Below are positions 17,748 through 26,282 of a stretch of 64,000 bases of DNA, one piece after another (the first letter of the stretch is position 1; every line of letters begins with the position of its first letter). The translations under genes and the position numbers were made by a program. Source of the stretch: Nocardioides sp. S5 (GTDB lineage Bacteria > Actinomycetota > Actinomycetes > Propionibacteriales > Nocardioidaceae). Under the pieces are notes generated by a model, which was given only the letters and a program-made list of their open reading frames with translations, was not told the origin of the DNA and did no database searches. The stretch covers positions 124,001-188,000 of the forward strand of contig NZ_CP022296.1 in the NCBI RefSeq assembly GCF_017310035.1, written 5' to 3'.

Positions 17748-17966
17748 TTATTGCCAGGAGTACGTCGCCGGGTCGGCGAGCGCGGCGGAGACGTCGTCGT
17801 ACCGGCGGAGGACCCACGAGTTGGCCTTGCGCGACCAGTGGGCCGGGGCGTTGGCGCGCAGCTCTCGGTAGAGGGGATAGGGATCGGCGATCACCTCGGC
17901 GTCGAACGGGCTATCGGTCAGTGGCTGGTCGCTCCCCGAACATCTCCTTCGCGGTCGCTCCTTCAT
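17748..17966 (-). pseudogene. N-terminal stump of a cytochrome P450
   Basis: 72 codons from an ATG at 17966 read as a typical P450 start: FDAEVIADPYPLYRELRANA, then WVLRRYDDVSAALADPATYS, then a stop. The I-helix, ExxR and heme-cysteine motifs that should follow over another 330 residues are absent, so the gene is deleted after its first tenth. The intact divergent TetR gene at 18164 probably regulated it. Confidence 0.8.
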
Positions 17967-18077
17967 CAGCGGCCCTCGGTGTGATCGACGTCGAGTACGG
18001 ACAGGTGGGTGGGGGCGACGGGCGTGCCGCCCACCCGAGGTCGCTCGGTTGACCACGTCATCTCCTGAACTCATGGT

Positions 18078-18094
18078 TTGTACTGGAAGTACAA
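18078..18094. promoter_or_regulatory. Perfect 17-bp palindrome, probable TetR operator
   Basis: TTGTACT-GGA-AGTACAA, seven-base arms with no mismatch, between the P450 stump and the divergent TetR gene. It closely resembles the operator at 4073-4087 (TTGCACT/AGTGCAA). Its position fits control of both divergent genes. Confidence 0.7.
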
Positions 18095-18163
18095 CTACGA
18101 TGTCGCGTAGGTCGAGAGCCGTGACCTCCCGAGCTGGGCGGCAAGTGAACGGAGACGTGTGGG

Positions 18164-18790
18164 ATGAGGAAGCTTCCAGCGAAGTTGGCCAGTCAGCTCT
18201 ACGGGGCGGCGGAGCTGATCGCGGAGCGCGGTCTGGACGGCACCAAGATCGAAGACATCGCTGAGGCCACGGGCATCCCCAAGGCCACGATTTATTACCA
18301 CCTCGACGGCAAGAACGCGGTGCTGGAGTTTCTCCTCGGCGACCTGTTGGACATGATCGCCGGGGCGGTCGGTGTTGCGGTGGCGAGCGAGGAGAACGCG
18401 CGGACCCGACTGGAGGCGGCTGTGCAAGCGCAGCTGGGCGTGATGCTCGAGCACCCGTCCTTGTGTCGGGCACTGGTCGGCGACCTCGGACGCGCGACCC
18501 GGCTGCCCGAGTTGGCGGCGGCACTGCGGACTGCCTTCTACGAACCGATCGAGCAACTATTGGCTGAGGGTGTCTCCGACGGGTCGCTGCGCCAGGTCGC
18601 CGATCCGGGCGCCGTGGCCTTGAGCGTCTTCGGTGCCATCACCCTCGCTGGCCTCAGCGCGGCCGTGGAGGGGCCGTCCGCCGACCCATCCGCCGACGCA
18701 GCGCGCTTCTCTGCCGCGGTCAGCGAGCTGGTCCTCGACGGTCTCGCGACACCTGGCAGTCGCGACCAGCGGCGGAGTGAGCCGCTGTGA
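18164..18790 (+). CDS. TetR/AcrR-family transcriptional regulator
   Basis: 208-aa regulator. The helix-turn-helix is at about 26-47 (TKIEDIAEATGIPKATIYYHL), and the remainder is a helical effector domain. The ATG at 18164 has GGAG nine bases upstream. A perfect palindrome lies 70 bp upstream, and the divergent target was a P450 gene that is now truncated. The stop overlaps the start of the PaaI-like thioesterase by four bases (GTGA), so both are co-transcribed. Effector unknown; the neighbouring P450 and thioesterase suggest a hydrophobic acid or CoA ester. Confidence 0.88.
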   Translation: MRKLPAKLASQLYGAAELIAERGLDGTKIEDIAEATGIPKATIYYHLDGKNAVLEFLLGDLLDMIAGAVGVAVASEENARTRLEAAVQAQLGVMLEHPSLCRALVGDLGRATRLPELAAALRTAFYEPIEQLLAEGVSDGSLRQVADPGAVALSVFGAITLAGLSAAVEGPSADPSADAARFSAAVSELVLDGLATPGSRDQRRSEPL

Positions 18791-19275
18791 GCAGCATGGA
18801 GGAGCTCCTCGCCAGCTGGAACGAGAAGTTCCGGCCGCACGCTGATGGTGCTCAGCTTCCGCCGCACCACACCCACTGCCTCGCCTGTGGCCCCGACAAC
18901 CCACACGGCCACCACCTCACCGCCCGTCGTCGAGGCGAGGAGGTGCACGCGACCCACGTCTTCGACGAACGTCACGTGGGCGCCCCCGGGATCGCCCACG
19001 GCGGTGCCGTAGCAACCGTTTTCGACGACCTCTTCGGGTTCCTGCTCTACCTCACGGGCGGTCCTGCGGTGACCCGGAAGCTCGAGGTGCTCTACGACTC
19101 ACCGGTCATCCTCGGCACCACCTACGATCTCGCGGCCAGGGTCGTCCGGACAGAAGGGCGCAAGCTCTTCATGGAAGCCGACATGAAGCAGCTCGGAGGG
19201 TCGCGTGTCGCCTCCGCCACGGCCCTCTTCCTTTCGGTGGACGTGACCCACTTCAACCAGGGCATGCCGCGATGA
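18787..19275 (+). CDS. PaaI-family hotdog-fold acyl-CoA thioesterase
   Basis: 162-aa single-hotdog protein. A CLACGPDNPHGH segment (about 32-43) typical of this subgroup precedes the core motif APGIAHGGAVATVFDDLFGF (about 64-83), which holds the HGG-x-x-x-x-x-D/E catalytic pattern. It probably hydrolyses short or aromatic acyl-CoA esters in the cytoplasm. GTG start overlapping the TetR stop by four bases. The sequence after its stop (19276-19427) holds only unconvincing frames. Confidence 0.82.
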   Translation: MSSMEELLASWNEKFRPHADGAQLPPHHTHCLACGPDNPHGHHLTARRRGEEVHATHVFDERHVGAPGIAHGGAVATVFDDLFGFLLYLTGGPAVTRKLEVLYDSPVILGTTYDLAARVVRTEGRKLFMEADMKQLGGSRVASATALFLSVDVTHFNQGMPR

Positions 19276-19427
19276 CGGGCCCATCGTCGGGCGCCGTACT
19301 TCCCGACGCCTCGTGTTCCGAAGGTCTGCAGTCCCGTGGGTGCCGATCCTGGTGGCGGTTGCCTCAGAGTCTCGGCAGCGGTTGGTACAACCTGAGCAGC
19401 ACGAACAGCTCAGGACGGCGCTCGGAT

Positions 19428-19799
19428 TCAACGGCCGGGCCCGGTGTCGGATTCGCGCCCGGTCCCGCCCCTCCAATGCGTGGTCCAGTCTGACAACGCG
19501 CGTAGCGCGGGCACGAGCGCCTGCGCTGCCGCGGTCGGGGAATACCCGACCAGGCCCGGATCCGTGGCGGTGTGACGCTCAAGGAGTCCCTCGGCCTCGA
19601 GCCGGCGCAGGCGGTCGCACAGCAGCCGATCCGATACGCCAGGCACGGCGACGCGGATGTCGCTGAACCGCCGGGCTCCGGAGAGCACTGCGAGCAGGAT
19701 GCTGCCCGTCCATCTGCCGCCGATGAGTTCCAGCGCTTGCTGCAGGCCGAGGCAGTGGCCAGGCGGCCATTGTCCGGGAGTGCTGCTCTGCTGCGTCAC
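19428..19799 (-). CDS. HxlR-family transcriptional regulator
   Basis: 123-aa winged-helix protein with the HxlR signature: a conserved Cys at about residue 16 (HCLGLQQALELIGGRWT), RRFSDIRVAVPGVSDRLLCDRLRRLEAEGLLER and a C-terminal amphipathic helix. Such regulators often sense electrophiles or redox change through the conserved cysteine and control divergent oxidoreductase or DoxX genes. A GTG start at 19799 is used. The palindromic ACTTAC/GTAAGT sites between it and DoxX match the HxlR operator style. Confidence 0.87.
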   Translation of the reverse strand: MTQQSSTPGQWPPGHCLGLQQALELIGGRWTGSILLAVLSGARRFSDIRVAVPGVSDRLLCDRLRRLEAEGLLERHTATDPGLVGYSPTAAAQALVPALRALSDWTTHWRGGTGRESDTGPGR

Positions 19800-19898
19800 T
19801 GGTCCATCATGACGTTTCGGTTCGTCGCGAGGAACCTTTGGCCGGACACCACGCGCGGCGGGGTCACGTCGTCGCAGGGCACACCCACTTTCAACACC

Positions 19899-19928
19899 AC
19901 TTACGAAGAGTACTTACCATACGTAAGT
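19899..19928. promoter_or_regulatory. HxlR-type operator with three ACTTAC half-sites
   Basis: ACTTAC-CATAC-GTAAGT at 19912-19928 is a perfect inverted repeat. A third ACTTAC half-site begins 13 bp upstream at 19899. The cluster lies in the HxlR-DoxX intergenic region, about 80 bp before the DoxX start. Confidence 0.7.
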
Positions 19929-20007
19929 TTTGTGGCTAGGATGGCCATGGAGCGGACGGCCCACAGTTCTGCTCCGCACCTCGACGTGGAAGGTCTGGTG
20001 GCTGACC

Positions 20008-20433
20008 GTGGACGTACTCGTGTTGGTGGGGCGCATCCTGTTCGCCGCGTTGTTCTTGATGTCGGGATTCGGGCACCTGACCCAGACCAAGATGATGGCC
20101 CAGTACACGGCCTCGCGCGGGGTTCCTCAGGCGCTCGCCCCGACAGCGGTCTTCGGGACGGGGCTGCTGATCGTGGCCGGCGCACTGATGGTCCTGCTGG
20201 GCGTATGGGGCGACCTGGGCGCGCTGTTCCTGGTGGTCTTCCTGGTTCCGACGGCGGTGGTCATGCACGGCCCGTGGGGCGTCGAGGATCCTCAGCAGCG
20301 GATGATGGAGCAGACCCAGTTCCTCAAAGACCTGGCGCTGGCCGGGGCGGCGCTGATGGTGTTGGTCCTGTACGGCTGGGCCGGCCCTGATCTGGGGCTC
20401 ACCCTGACCGACCCGCTGTTCGACCTGGGCTGA
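20008..20433 (+). CDS. DoxX-family membrane protein
   Basis: 141-aa four-helix membrane protein of the DoxX group: RILFAALFLMSGFGHLTQ in the first helix, then helices at about 46-65, 68-88 and 115-133. DoxX proteins are quinone-linked redox partners in thiosulfate or oxidative-stress metabolism in some organisms. The GTG at 20008 begins the first helix; a longer frame exists but runs through the operator region. It is divergent from the HxlR gene, presumably its regulator, and is followed 52 bp later by a peroxiredoxin, consistent with a redox-stress unit. Confidence 0.82.
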   Translation: MDVLVLVGRILFAALFLMSGFGHLTQTKMMAQYTASRGVPQALAPTAVFGTGLLIVAGALMVLLGVWGDLGALFLVVFLVPTAVVMHGPWGVEDPQQRMMEQTQFLKDLALAGAALMVLVLYGWAGPDLGLTLTDPLFDLG

Positions 20434-20485
20434 GCGGCGTGTCCGGCGATCCGAACCGACTGGCCGGTACCGGATGGGGTCGTCG

Positions 20486-20980
20486 ATGAGCGGACCGATA
20501 GGTGTCGGTGACCTTGCTCCGGACTTCAAGCTGCCCGACCAGCATGAGACTCCGGTCCGGTTGAGTCGGCTGCTCGTGGCCGGGCCGGTGGTGCTGTTCT
20601 TCTACCCGTTGGCGATGAGTCGGGGCTGTACCGCGGAGAGCTGCCATTTCCGTGACTTGGCTGCGGAGTTCGCGGCGGCCGGTGCGACCAGGGTGGGGGT
20701 CAGCCGCGACTCCGTGGCTCGTCAGCGTCAGTTCGACGCCGAGCATGACCTGGGGTACCGGTTGCTCTCCGACGCCGAGGGGGCCGTGGCTGTTGCCTAC
20801 GGTGCGCAGCGGAATCTTCTCGGGTTGCCGCCGCGGCGGAGCACCTTCGTGATCGGCTCCGACCAGCGCGTGCGGGGAGTGATTCGTAGTGAGCTGCGGA
20901 TGGAGGCCCATGCCGACGAGGCGTTGCGCATCCTCGCAGCCGACGGGGGCGCGGACGCCGGGGGGACCGGGCCTGCCTAG
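20486..20980 (+). CDS. Peroxiredoxin of the BCP/PrxQ type
   Basis: 164-aa thiol peroxidase that reduces H2O2 and organic peroxides. The redox-active cysteines are in SRGCTAESCHFRD (about 43-55), five residues apart as in two-Cys PrxQ proteins. PLAMSRGC replaces the more usual P-x-x-x-T-x-x-C, so the peroxidatic Thr position is Ser. ATG at 20486 with GGGG upstream; ATG at 20474 is an alternative. Probably co-transcribed with DoxX. Its stop overlaps the converging MFS remnant. Confidence 0.85.
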   Translation: MSGPIGVGDLAPDFKLPDQHETPVRLSRLLVAGPVVLFFYPLAMSRGCTAESCHFRDLAAEFAAAGATRVGVSRDSVARQRQFDAEHDLGYRLLSDAEGAVAVAYGAQRNLLGLPPRRSTFVIGSDQRVRGVIRSELRMEAHADEALRILAADGGADAGGTGPA

Positions 20981-21655
20981 CGACGGCGGGGTGGCCTCCC
21001 CGGGGGCGGGGGGTTCTCGGGCCGTGGGGTGTCTTCGTCGTCGGTGAGATGTGCGTCGGGGTCGACGGAGGTCTCGAACGCGGCGGCGAGGTCCTCGCCC
21101 GAGGTGTGTCCCCGGGTCTGTCGCAACGGGGTCTCCCGCAGGAACAGCAGGATGACGAACCCGAGGATCGCGAACGGTACGGCGGCGAGGAACGTGGTCT
21201 TCAGCGCCTCGGCGAACCCGCTGGTGACCGCGAGATGGATGGGCTCGGGTAGCGCGGCGATCTGCTCGGGGCTGCCCTGGGGGGGCGGACCCGGCGGGCA
21301 TCTGGTCGGCGCTCACCCCGGCCGCCTTCAGCTGGGCGGGGATGGTGTCGCGGAGCCGGTGGGTGAGCAGTGCACCGAAGACGGCGACTCCCATCGCGCC
21401 GCCCAGGGAGCGGAAGAAGGTGGCGCCGGAGGTGGCGACGCCGAGGTCGGCATGGGGCACCGCATTCTGGGTCGCCAGCACGAGGACCTGCATCACCATC
21501 CCTATGCCGGCGCCGGTGATGAACATGAAAACGCCGGCCAGCCACAGCGAGGTGTCCACCGACAGCCGGCTCATCAGCGTCTCTCGCGTGGCCAGAGCCG
21601 GAGCGGCGCCGGGATAAGCGCTACTCCTCCAGGTGTAGCGGCTCAGCAGTGCCAC
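20977..21655 (-). pseudogene. C-terminal part of a DHA2-type MFS drug exporter, frameshifted
   Basis: The frame reads LWLAGVFMFITGAGIGMVMQVLVLATQNAV and GATFFRSLGGAMGVAVFGALL, typical of late helices of 14-TM multidrug exporters. The first two thirds of the protein are missing. Near 21280 the frame shifts in a run of seven G; the other frame continues (LTDDEDTPRPENPP... to a stop at 20977) as a normal hydrophilic tail. The homopolymer shift could be a sequencing error, but the 5' truncation is real. Confidence 0.75.
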
Positions 21656-21703
21656 CAGACGCAGATCGCAAGTGGGCGATGTTTGGGGACAGCCGGACGC
21701 CAG

Positions 21704-22333
21704 TCAGGAGATGTCGCCGACCAAGTAGCGCTGCAACGTGGGAGCAAGCGCGGCCACCAGCTCGTCCTGGCTTGCAGAGGTCAGATCCTCGAGGCCGACG
21801 ACGTGGCGAGCCAAGGCGAGGCCAAGGATCTGCGACATCACGAGCGCGGCGCGCAATGGTGCCTGCCCGACCCCGAGATGGGACACGACCGGTTCCAGCA
21901 GATCAGTGGTGAACTTCTCGCCAATCATGCGAGCGGTGTCGGCTTCGACCGCCGCGGTGCGGAGGGTTCCGAGGATGCGCTCTCGCCGGCCCGTCTCATC
22001 GAGTGCCTCGATCACCAGTCTTGCCAAGCGCTCGCCCACGAGCCTCGGGTCCCCGTCCAGGAGCCGAGCCATGAGCGCGGACGAATCCGAAGAAGAGTTG
22101 ACGACTTCGTCGAACAGCTCTCGTTTCGAGCCGAAGAAGTACGCCACGAGGGCGGCATCCACGCCCGCCTGTGCTGCGACCGCCCTCAGGGTGACGCGGT
22201 CGTAGCCTCCAGCGGCGAACTGCTCGCGGGCTGCCTGAGCTATCTCCTCGCGTGTAGAACTGTGCCCCGGCCGGCGCCCTGGTCGTGCTCTGACCGGGCT
22301 CACGGCCGCCGTTCCATCAGAAGGTTGCTCCAT
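21704..22333 (-). CDS. TetR-family transcriptional regulator
   Basis: 209-aa regulator with an N-terminal extension and HTH at about 45-66 (VTLRAVAAQAGVDAALVAYFF), a C-terminal TetR_C_17/18-like helical domain, and normal length. The ATG at 22333 is preceded by a G-rich GGGTGGG. It lies immediately upstream (same strand) of the MFS exporter remnant, so it probably repressed that pump and is now without its original target. Confidence 0.82.
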   Translation of the reverse strand: MEQPSDGTAAVSPVRARPGRRPGHSSTREEIAQAAREQFAAGGYDRVTLRAVAAQAGVDAALVAYFFGSKRELFDEVVNSSSDSSALMARLLDGDPRLVGERLARLVIEALDETGRRERILGTLRTAAVEADTARMIGEKFTTDLLEPVVSHLGVGQAPLRAALVMSQILGLALARHVVGLEDLTSASQDELVAALAPTLQRYLVGDIS

Positions 22334-22834
22334 ACCCCACCCGCCTAGTTTTCCGTCCAAAGGCCGTCGACGAAGGGCTGGCGGCTCAGGAGAGCGGACG
22401 CGACACGCCGGGGCGTGGCAGTCCTCATGAAATTCAGCCTGTCCGTCACTGGTCAGCGACCGCGTCACCTCGTCGAGGCCGGTGCCGCCATCCTGACAGT
22501 GTCGGACGATGGTGCTCGAAGGGCAACGAGGCTGCATACGTGGTCAACACGACATCCGGGCAACGACGACTCAAAGCGGAGGCGACAATGCTGAGTGCGC
22601 CGATTCTTGGTGGTCTGCCGAACTCGCTCAGCCAGACGCGGCAACGCCGGGCGATGAACGCCATCGGTAGCCCACTGCACGCCCACTGCAGGGACAGGCG
22701 TGGCGCCGTGGGCGGCTGGACCCTCTACTTCTACCCTTTTCCTCCTATGTATTTCGGCGTAGGCTGGCGCCGACCGCTACCTACGGGTGATCGCGATCCC
22801 CCGGGTTCGGCCGCCACGGCTGGAGGTGGGTGAG
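22334..22834. other. Intergenic region without recognisable gene
   Basis: About 500 bp between the TetR gene and the small membrane protein. Frames on either strand are short and lack motifs or ribosome sites. An A/T-richer patch with pyrimidine tract (around 22725-22760) is the likeliest promoter area for the gene at 22835. Confidence 0.4.
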
Positions 22835-23170
22835 GTGAGATACGGGAATCCGTACGGGCCGGCATGGCAACAGCTGGGGAACGCCCTGTGGGATGTCTTG
22901 GCAGTCGTGTGGTGGACGCTGGTGGCTGGCAGCGTCGCGTTCGGTGCATGCTGGTGCATGGGGCAGTTCATGTACACCGAGTGGGTTCGCGACCATCCTG
23001 CGCCCCGCCTACGGTTCTTCGCCGAACGCAGGCTGCGTCGAGACATCGCCCGCGGGCTGGGCGACCTTGAGGAGTACCTCCGCGAACGCGATCCAGCGCA
23101 CCTCAACGACGGGCCCGCCCCTTCCGGCCGGTCTCGGACCTGGAGGCGCCGGGGCTGGCACCGACCTTGA
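22835..23170 (+). CDS. Small membrane protein, unknown function
   Basis: 111-aa protein with one or two hydrophobic helices at about 14-44 (LWDVLAVVWWTLVAGSVAFGACWCMG), followed by a basic, charged cytoplasmic tail. The GTG at 22835 has a strong GGAGGTG six bases upstream, which decides the start over upstream in-frame codons. No family recognised. The next gene, a GbsR/MarR-like regulator, starts 99 bp downstream on the same strand. Confidence 0.6.
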   Translation: MRYGNPYGPAWQQLGNALWDVLAVVWWTLVAGSVAFGACWCMGQFMYTEWVRDHPAPRLRFFAERRLRRDIARGLGDLEEYLRERDPAHLNDGPAPSGRSRTWRRRGWHRP

Positions 23171-23269
23171 AACAGACCCCCACAGCCCGGACGCCTCCAG
23201 GATCTGCGTTCGCAGGGGGATCTCTGAGGGCTGCTATCCCAACGGGCATACCCGGATGGGCCTGGCTCG

Positions 23270-23773
23270 ATGAGCGATGCTGAGCAGATGCTGCCGAGCC
23301 GCTGGCAGGACGAGAGCGAGGGGCTGCTTCGCGTGGTCGAGCGTATTGCCCTGATCCTGAACGAAGCCGGGATCCCACGGATGTCCGCCAGGGTGTTGGC
23401 CTACATGCTCGCCGACGACGCTGACCGCTACTCCGCCGCCGCGCTCGCGGACGGGGTCCGGGTCAGTCCGGCCGCAATCTCGGGGGCCGTGCGGCATCTC
23501 ACCGCGACACGGATGGTGGTCAAGGAGCGCGAACCCGGGAGGAGGGCCGAGTTCTACCGGGTCTGTGAGGGCGACGTGTGCGGCATGATCGTGGCCGCCT
23601 GGATCCCGGTTCTCAAGCAGTGGGAGTCCGTGGTGGAGTCCGCCGCCGTCGAGCTCGGCGCGAACGGCGGCGGCCACCGATTGGCCGAGGCGACAGAGTT
23701 CATCGCGTTCCTGCGCGGCGAGACGGAGGGCATGCTCGAGCGCTGGGCCGAGTACCGCCGACATCCTGGATGA
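23270..23773 (+). CDS. GbsR/MarR-family regulator
   Basis: 167-aa winged-helix regulator of the GbsR-like MarR subgroup. The DNA-binding part spans about 28-90 (MSARVLAYMLADDADRYSAAALADGVRVSPAAISGAVRHLTATRMVVKER), followed by a helical dimer domain with one cysteine. In actinobacteria this type often controls an adjacent MMPL or ABC exporter; here the MMPL gene converges from the right, ending 131 bp downstream. ATG at 23270. Confidence 0.82.
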   Translation: MSDAEQMLPSRWQDESEGLLRVVERIALILNEAGIPRMSARVLAYMLADDADRYSAAALADGVRVSPAAISGAVRHLTATRMVVKEREPGRRAEFYRVCEGDVCGMIVAAWIPVLKQWESVVESAAVELGANGGGHRLAEATEFIAFLRGETEGMLERWAEYRRHPG

Positions 23774-23904
23774 GCGATCCTCGGTGATCGAGGCGCCGTC
23801 AGGGATTGGTGGTCGATTGCGTTCGGGCCCTGGCTGCGGTCCGGATCGGTGTGGTGAGGCCTCCAGGACGTGCCCCGGCGTTCGTCTCTCGACGCTTCGG
23901 TCCC

Positions 23905-26244
23905 TCAGTTGCTGACCTCGATGCTTTGTCGGTCGGTGGCCTCGGCCTGCTGGTTGAGCATGGTCAGGAGCTTGTCGCCCTCGATGTCGAGGTCGGGCAG
24001 TAGGCGGTCGAGCCAGCGGGGTAGCCACCATGCTCGCTCGTCGAAGAAGGCCATCAGCGCGGGGACGAGGGTCAGCCGGACGATGAAGGCGTCGATGAGG
24101 ATGCCGGCGGCGAGGGCGAAGCCGATCTGCTTGATCATGATGTCGTGGCTGAAGATGAAGCCGGAGAAGACCGCGACCATGATGATCGCGGCTGCCACGA
24201 CGACGCGGCTGGCCTGGTCGAACCCATGCACGACGCTCTGGCGGGCTGGCTGGCCGTGGATGTGTGCCTCGCGCATGGAGGAGACCAGGAAGACCTCGTA
24301 GTCCATGGCGAGGCCGTAGAGGATGCCGGTCACGATGATCGGCATGAAGCTCATCAGCGGGCCGCCGGTGTCGAACCCGAAGAGGCTGCTGAGCCAGCCC
24401 CACTGGAAGACGGCGGTGGTGGCGCCGAAGGTGGCCAGGATGCTGAGCAGGAAGCCGGCGGTGGCCTTGAGTGGGACGACGATCGAGCGGAAGACCAGCG
24501 TCAGGATCAGGACGGACAGCACGATGATGATGCCGAGGTAGAGCGGTAGGACGTCGGCGAGCTTGTCGGACATGTCGATGCCGATGGCGGTGAACCCGGT
24601 GACGCCTAACTGCACCTGGTTGTCCTGGGCGATGTCGTTGTCGGGCTCGCGCAGCGACTTCACGAGGTCGCTGGTCGCCTCGTCGCTGGGGCCGGAGGTG
24701 GGGATGATGCTGAACACGGCGAGGTCGCCGGCCTCGTTGACGCCGACCGGCGCGGCCAGCACGATGTCGTCTCGGTCCTGGAACTCGGCGAGGAGCTTGT
24801 CGGTCAGCTCGGGTGTGACGCGGTCTGCGGTGCCGGTGGGCTCTGCGGTGACCAGGAGGGGGCCGTTGAATCCCTCACCGAAGCCTTGGGAGACGGCCTC
24901 GTGGCTCTGCCGGGCGGCGGTGTCCTGGTTCGCGGTCTCGCCGGTGGGGATGCCCAGGTTCATGCTGGCAGCGGGGATCGCCATCACGCCCAGGATCGCG
25001 ACCACTCCTGCGATGACGGGCCACCGTAACCTGATCACGCCCTTGACCCAGTGGTCGGCGACGCTGTGGGACTCCGCCTCCACCTTGGCGCGGCGCCGGG
25101 ATCGGGCCTTGTCGGAGCAGATCCGCTCCCCGACCAGCCCCAGCAGGGCGGGCAGCAGGGTCAGTGCGATGAGCACGGCCAAGGCGACCGTGGACGCCGC
25201 GACCAGTGCCATCGTGGACAGCATGGCGATGCCGATCACGGTCAAAGCGGTCAGCGCGATAAGGACGGTCAGGCCGGCGAAGAACACAGCACTGCCCGCG
25301 GTGCCGACCGCTCTGCCCGCTGCCTCCTGCGCGCTGAGTCCCCGATCGAGAATCAACCGTCGCTGCCGGTTGACGACGAACAGCGCATAGTCGATGCCGA
25401 CGGCGAGGCCGACCATGAGACCGAGGACGGGGGTGGCGGAGTTCATCTCGACGGCCGTGGAGAGCGCGTACGCGCCACCCACGCCGATGCCGACGCCGAC
25501 CAGGGCGGTGATCAGGGGCAGACCGGCCGCGATCAGCGAACCCAGGGTGAGCACCAGCACGAGAGCGGCGACGGCGAGACCGATCACCTCACCAATACCG
25601 ACCGGGATTTCGATGGCCTTGAGCGAGTCGCTCGGGAGCACGGTGATCCCGGTTCCCTGCTCGGCACGCTCCACCACCTCGACCACCGAGGTGACGTCGT
25701 CATCGGTCAATGAGGTCGAGGCGACTGTGAACTGGAACTGGAACAGTGCGACCTGCCCGTCCGAGGACACCAGCACGCCGGGCACCGCGGCCCCGTCCAC
25801 CACCAGCGGCTGGTAGGGAGGCGCCTGCCCCTGCTCCGTCCCGGCTGAGGGATCGGCCGGAGCACCTTCCTGAGGAGTGCCCGGTCCGCCCTGCTCCCCG
25901 GCACCCAGAGCGGCGTCCAGGGGATTGACGACCTTCTCAAGGGCATAGACGTCGCTGACGGTGCCGCTGATCACCGCAAGACGCTCCGGAGTGTCGAGGC
26001 GCTCACCGCCTGGCACAGTGAAGACGACGCTGGCCTGGCCTCCCGACGCCGCGGGAAGCTCATCGGCCACGCGGTCGAGCACGGTCTGAGCCTCGGTGCC
26101 CTCGATCTTCATCTCGGAGCTGACGTTCACCCCGTTGATGGCCACGGCACCGACGACCGCGGCGAGGACCGCCACCCAACCGGCAATGAACAGCCACGGC
26201 CGGCCGAATGCGGTTCGTCCGAGTCGGTACAAGAATGTGGACAT
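23905..26244 (-). CDS. MMPL-family RND-type membrane transporter
   Basis: 779-aa exporter homologous in layout to the one at 865-3366. One N-terminal helix is followed by an external domain with a Gly/Pro/Gln-rich low-complexity insert (about 112-140), a first bundle with VGIDYALFVVNRQRR, a second external domain, and a second bundle with AMDYEVFLVSSMREA. It lacks the long coiled-coil of the first copy. The TetR gene at 26283 ends 38 bp upstream on the same strand, so the two form an operon. Substrate unknown. Confidence 0.88.
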   Translation of the reverse strand: MSTFLYRLGRTAFGRPWLFIAGWVAVLAAVVGAVAINGVNVSSEMKIEGTEAQTVLDRVADELPAASGGQASVVFTVPGGERLDTPERLAVISGTVSDVYALEKVVNPLDAALGAGEQGGPGTPQEGAPADPSAGTEQGQAPPYQPLVVDGAAVPGVLVSSDGQVALFQFQFTVASTSLTDDDVTSVVEVVERAEQGTGITVLPSDSLKAIEIPVGIGEVIGLAVAALVLVLTLGSLIAAGLPLITALVGVGIGVGGAYALSTAVEMNSATPVLGLMVGLAVGIDYALFVVNRQRRLILDRGLSAQEAAGRAVGTAGSAVFFAGLTVLIALTALTVIGIAMLSTMALVAASTVALAVLIALTLLPALLGLVGERICSDKARSRRRAKVEAESHSVADHWVKGVIRLRWPVIAGVVAILGVMAIPAASMNLGIPTGETANQDTAARQSHEAVSQGFGEGFNGPLLVTAEPTGTADRVTPELTDKLLAEFQDRDDIVLAAPVGVNEAGDLAVFSIIPTSGPSDEATSDLVKSLREPDNDIAQDNQVQLGVTGFTAIGIDMSDKLADVLPLYLGIIIVLSVLILTLVFRSIVVPLKATAGFLLSILATFGATTAVFQWGWLSSLFGFDTGGPLMSFMPIIVTGILYGLAMDYEVFLVSSMREAHIHGQPARQSVVHGFDQASRVVVAAAIIMVAVFSGFIFSHDIMIKQIGFALAAGILIDAFIVRLTLVPALMAFFDERAWWLPRWLDRLLPDLDIEGDKLLTMLNQQAEATDRQSIEVSN

Positions 26245-26282
26245 GGGTTCTGGGTCTCCTTGAGGGGGCGGGGCGGCGGTGG

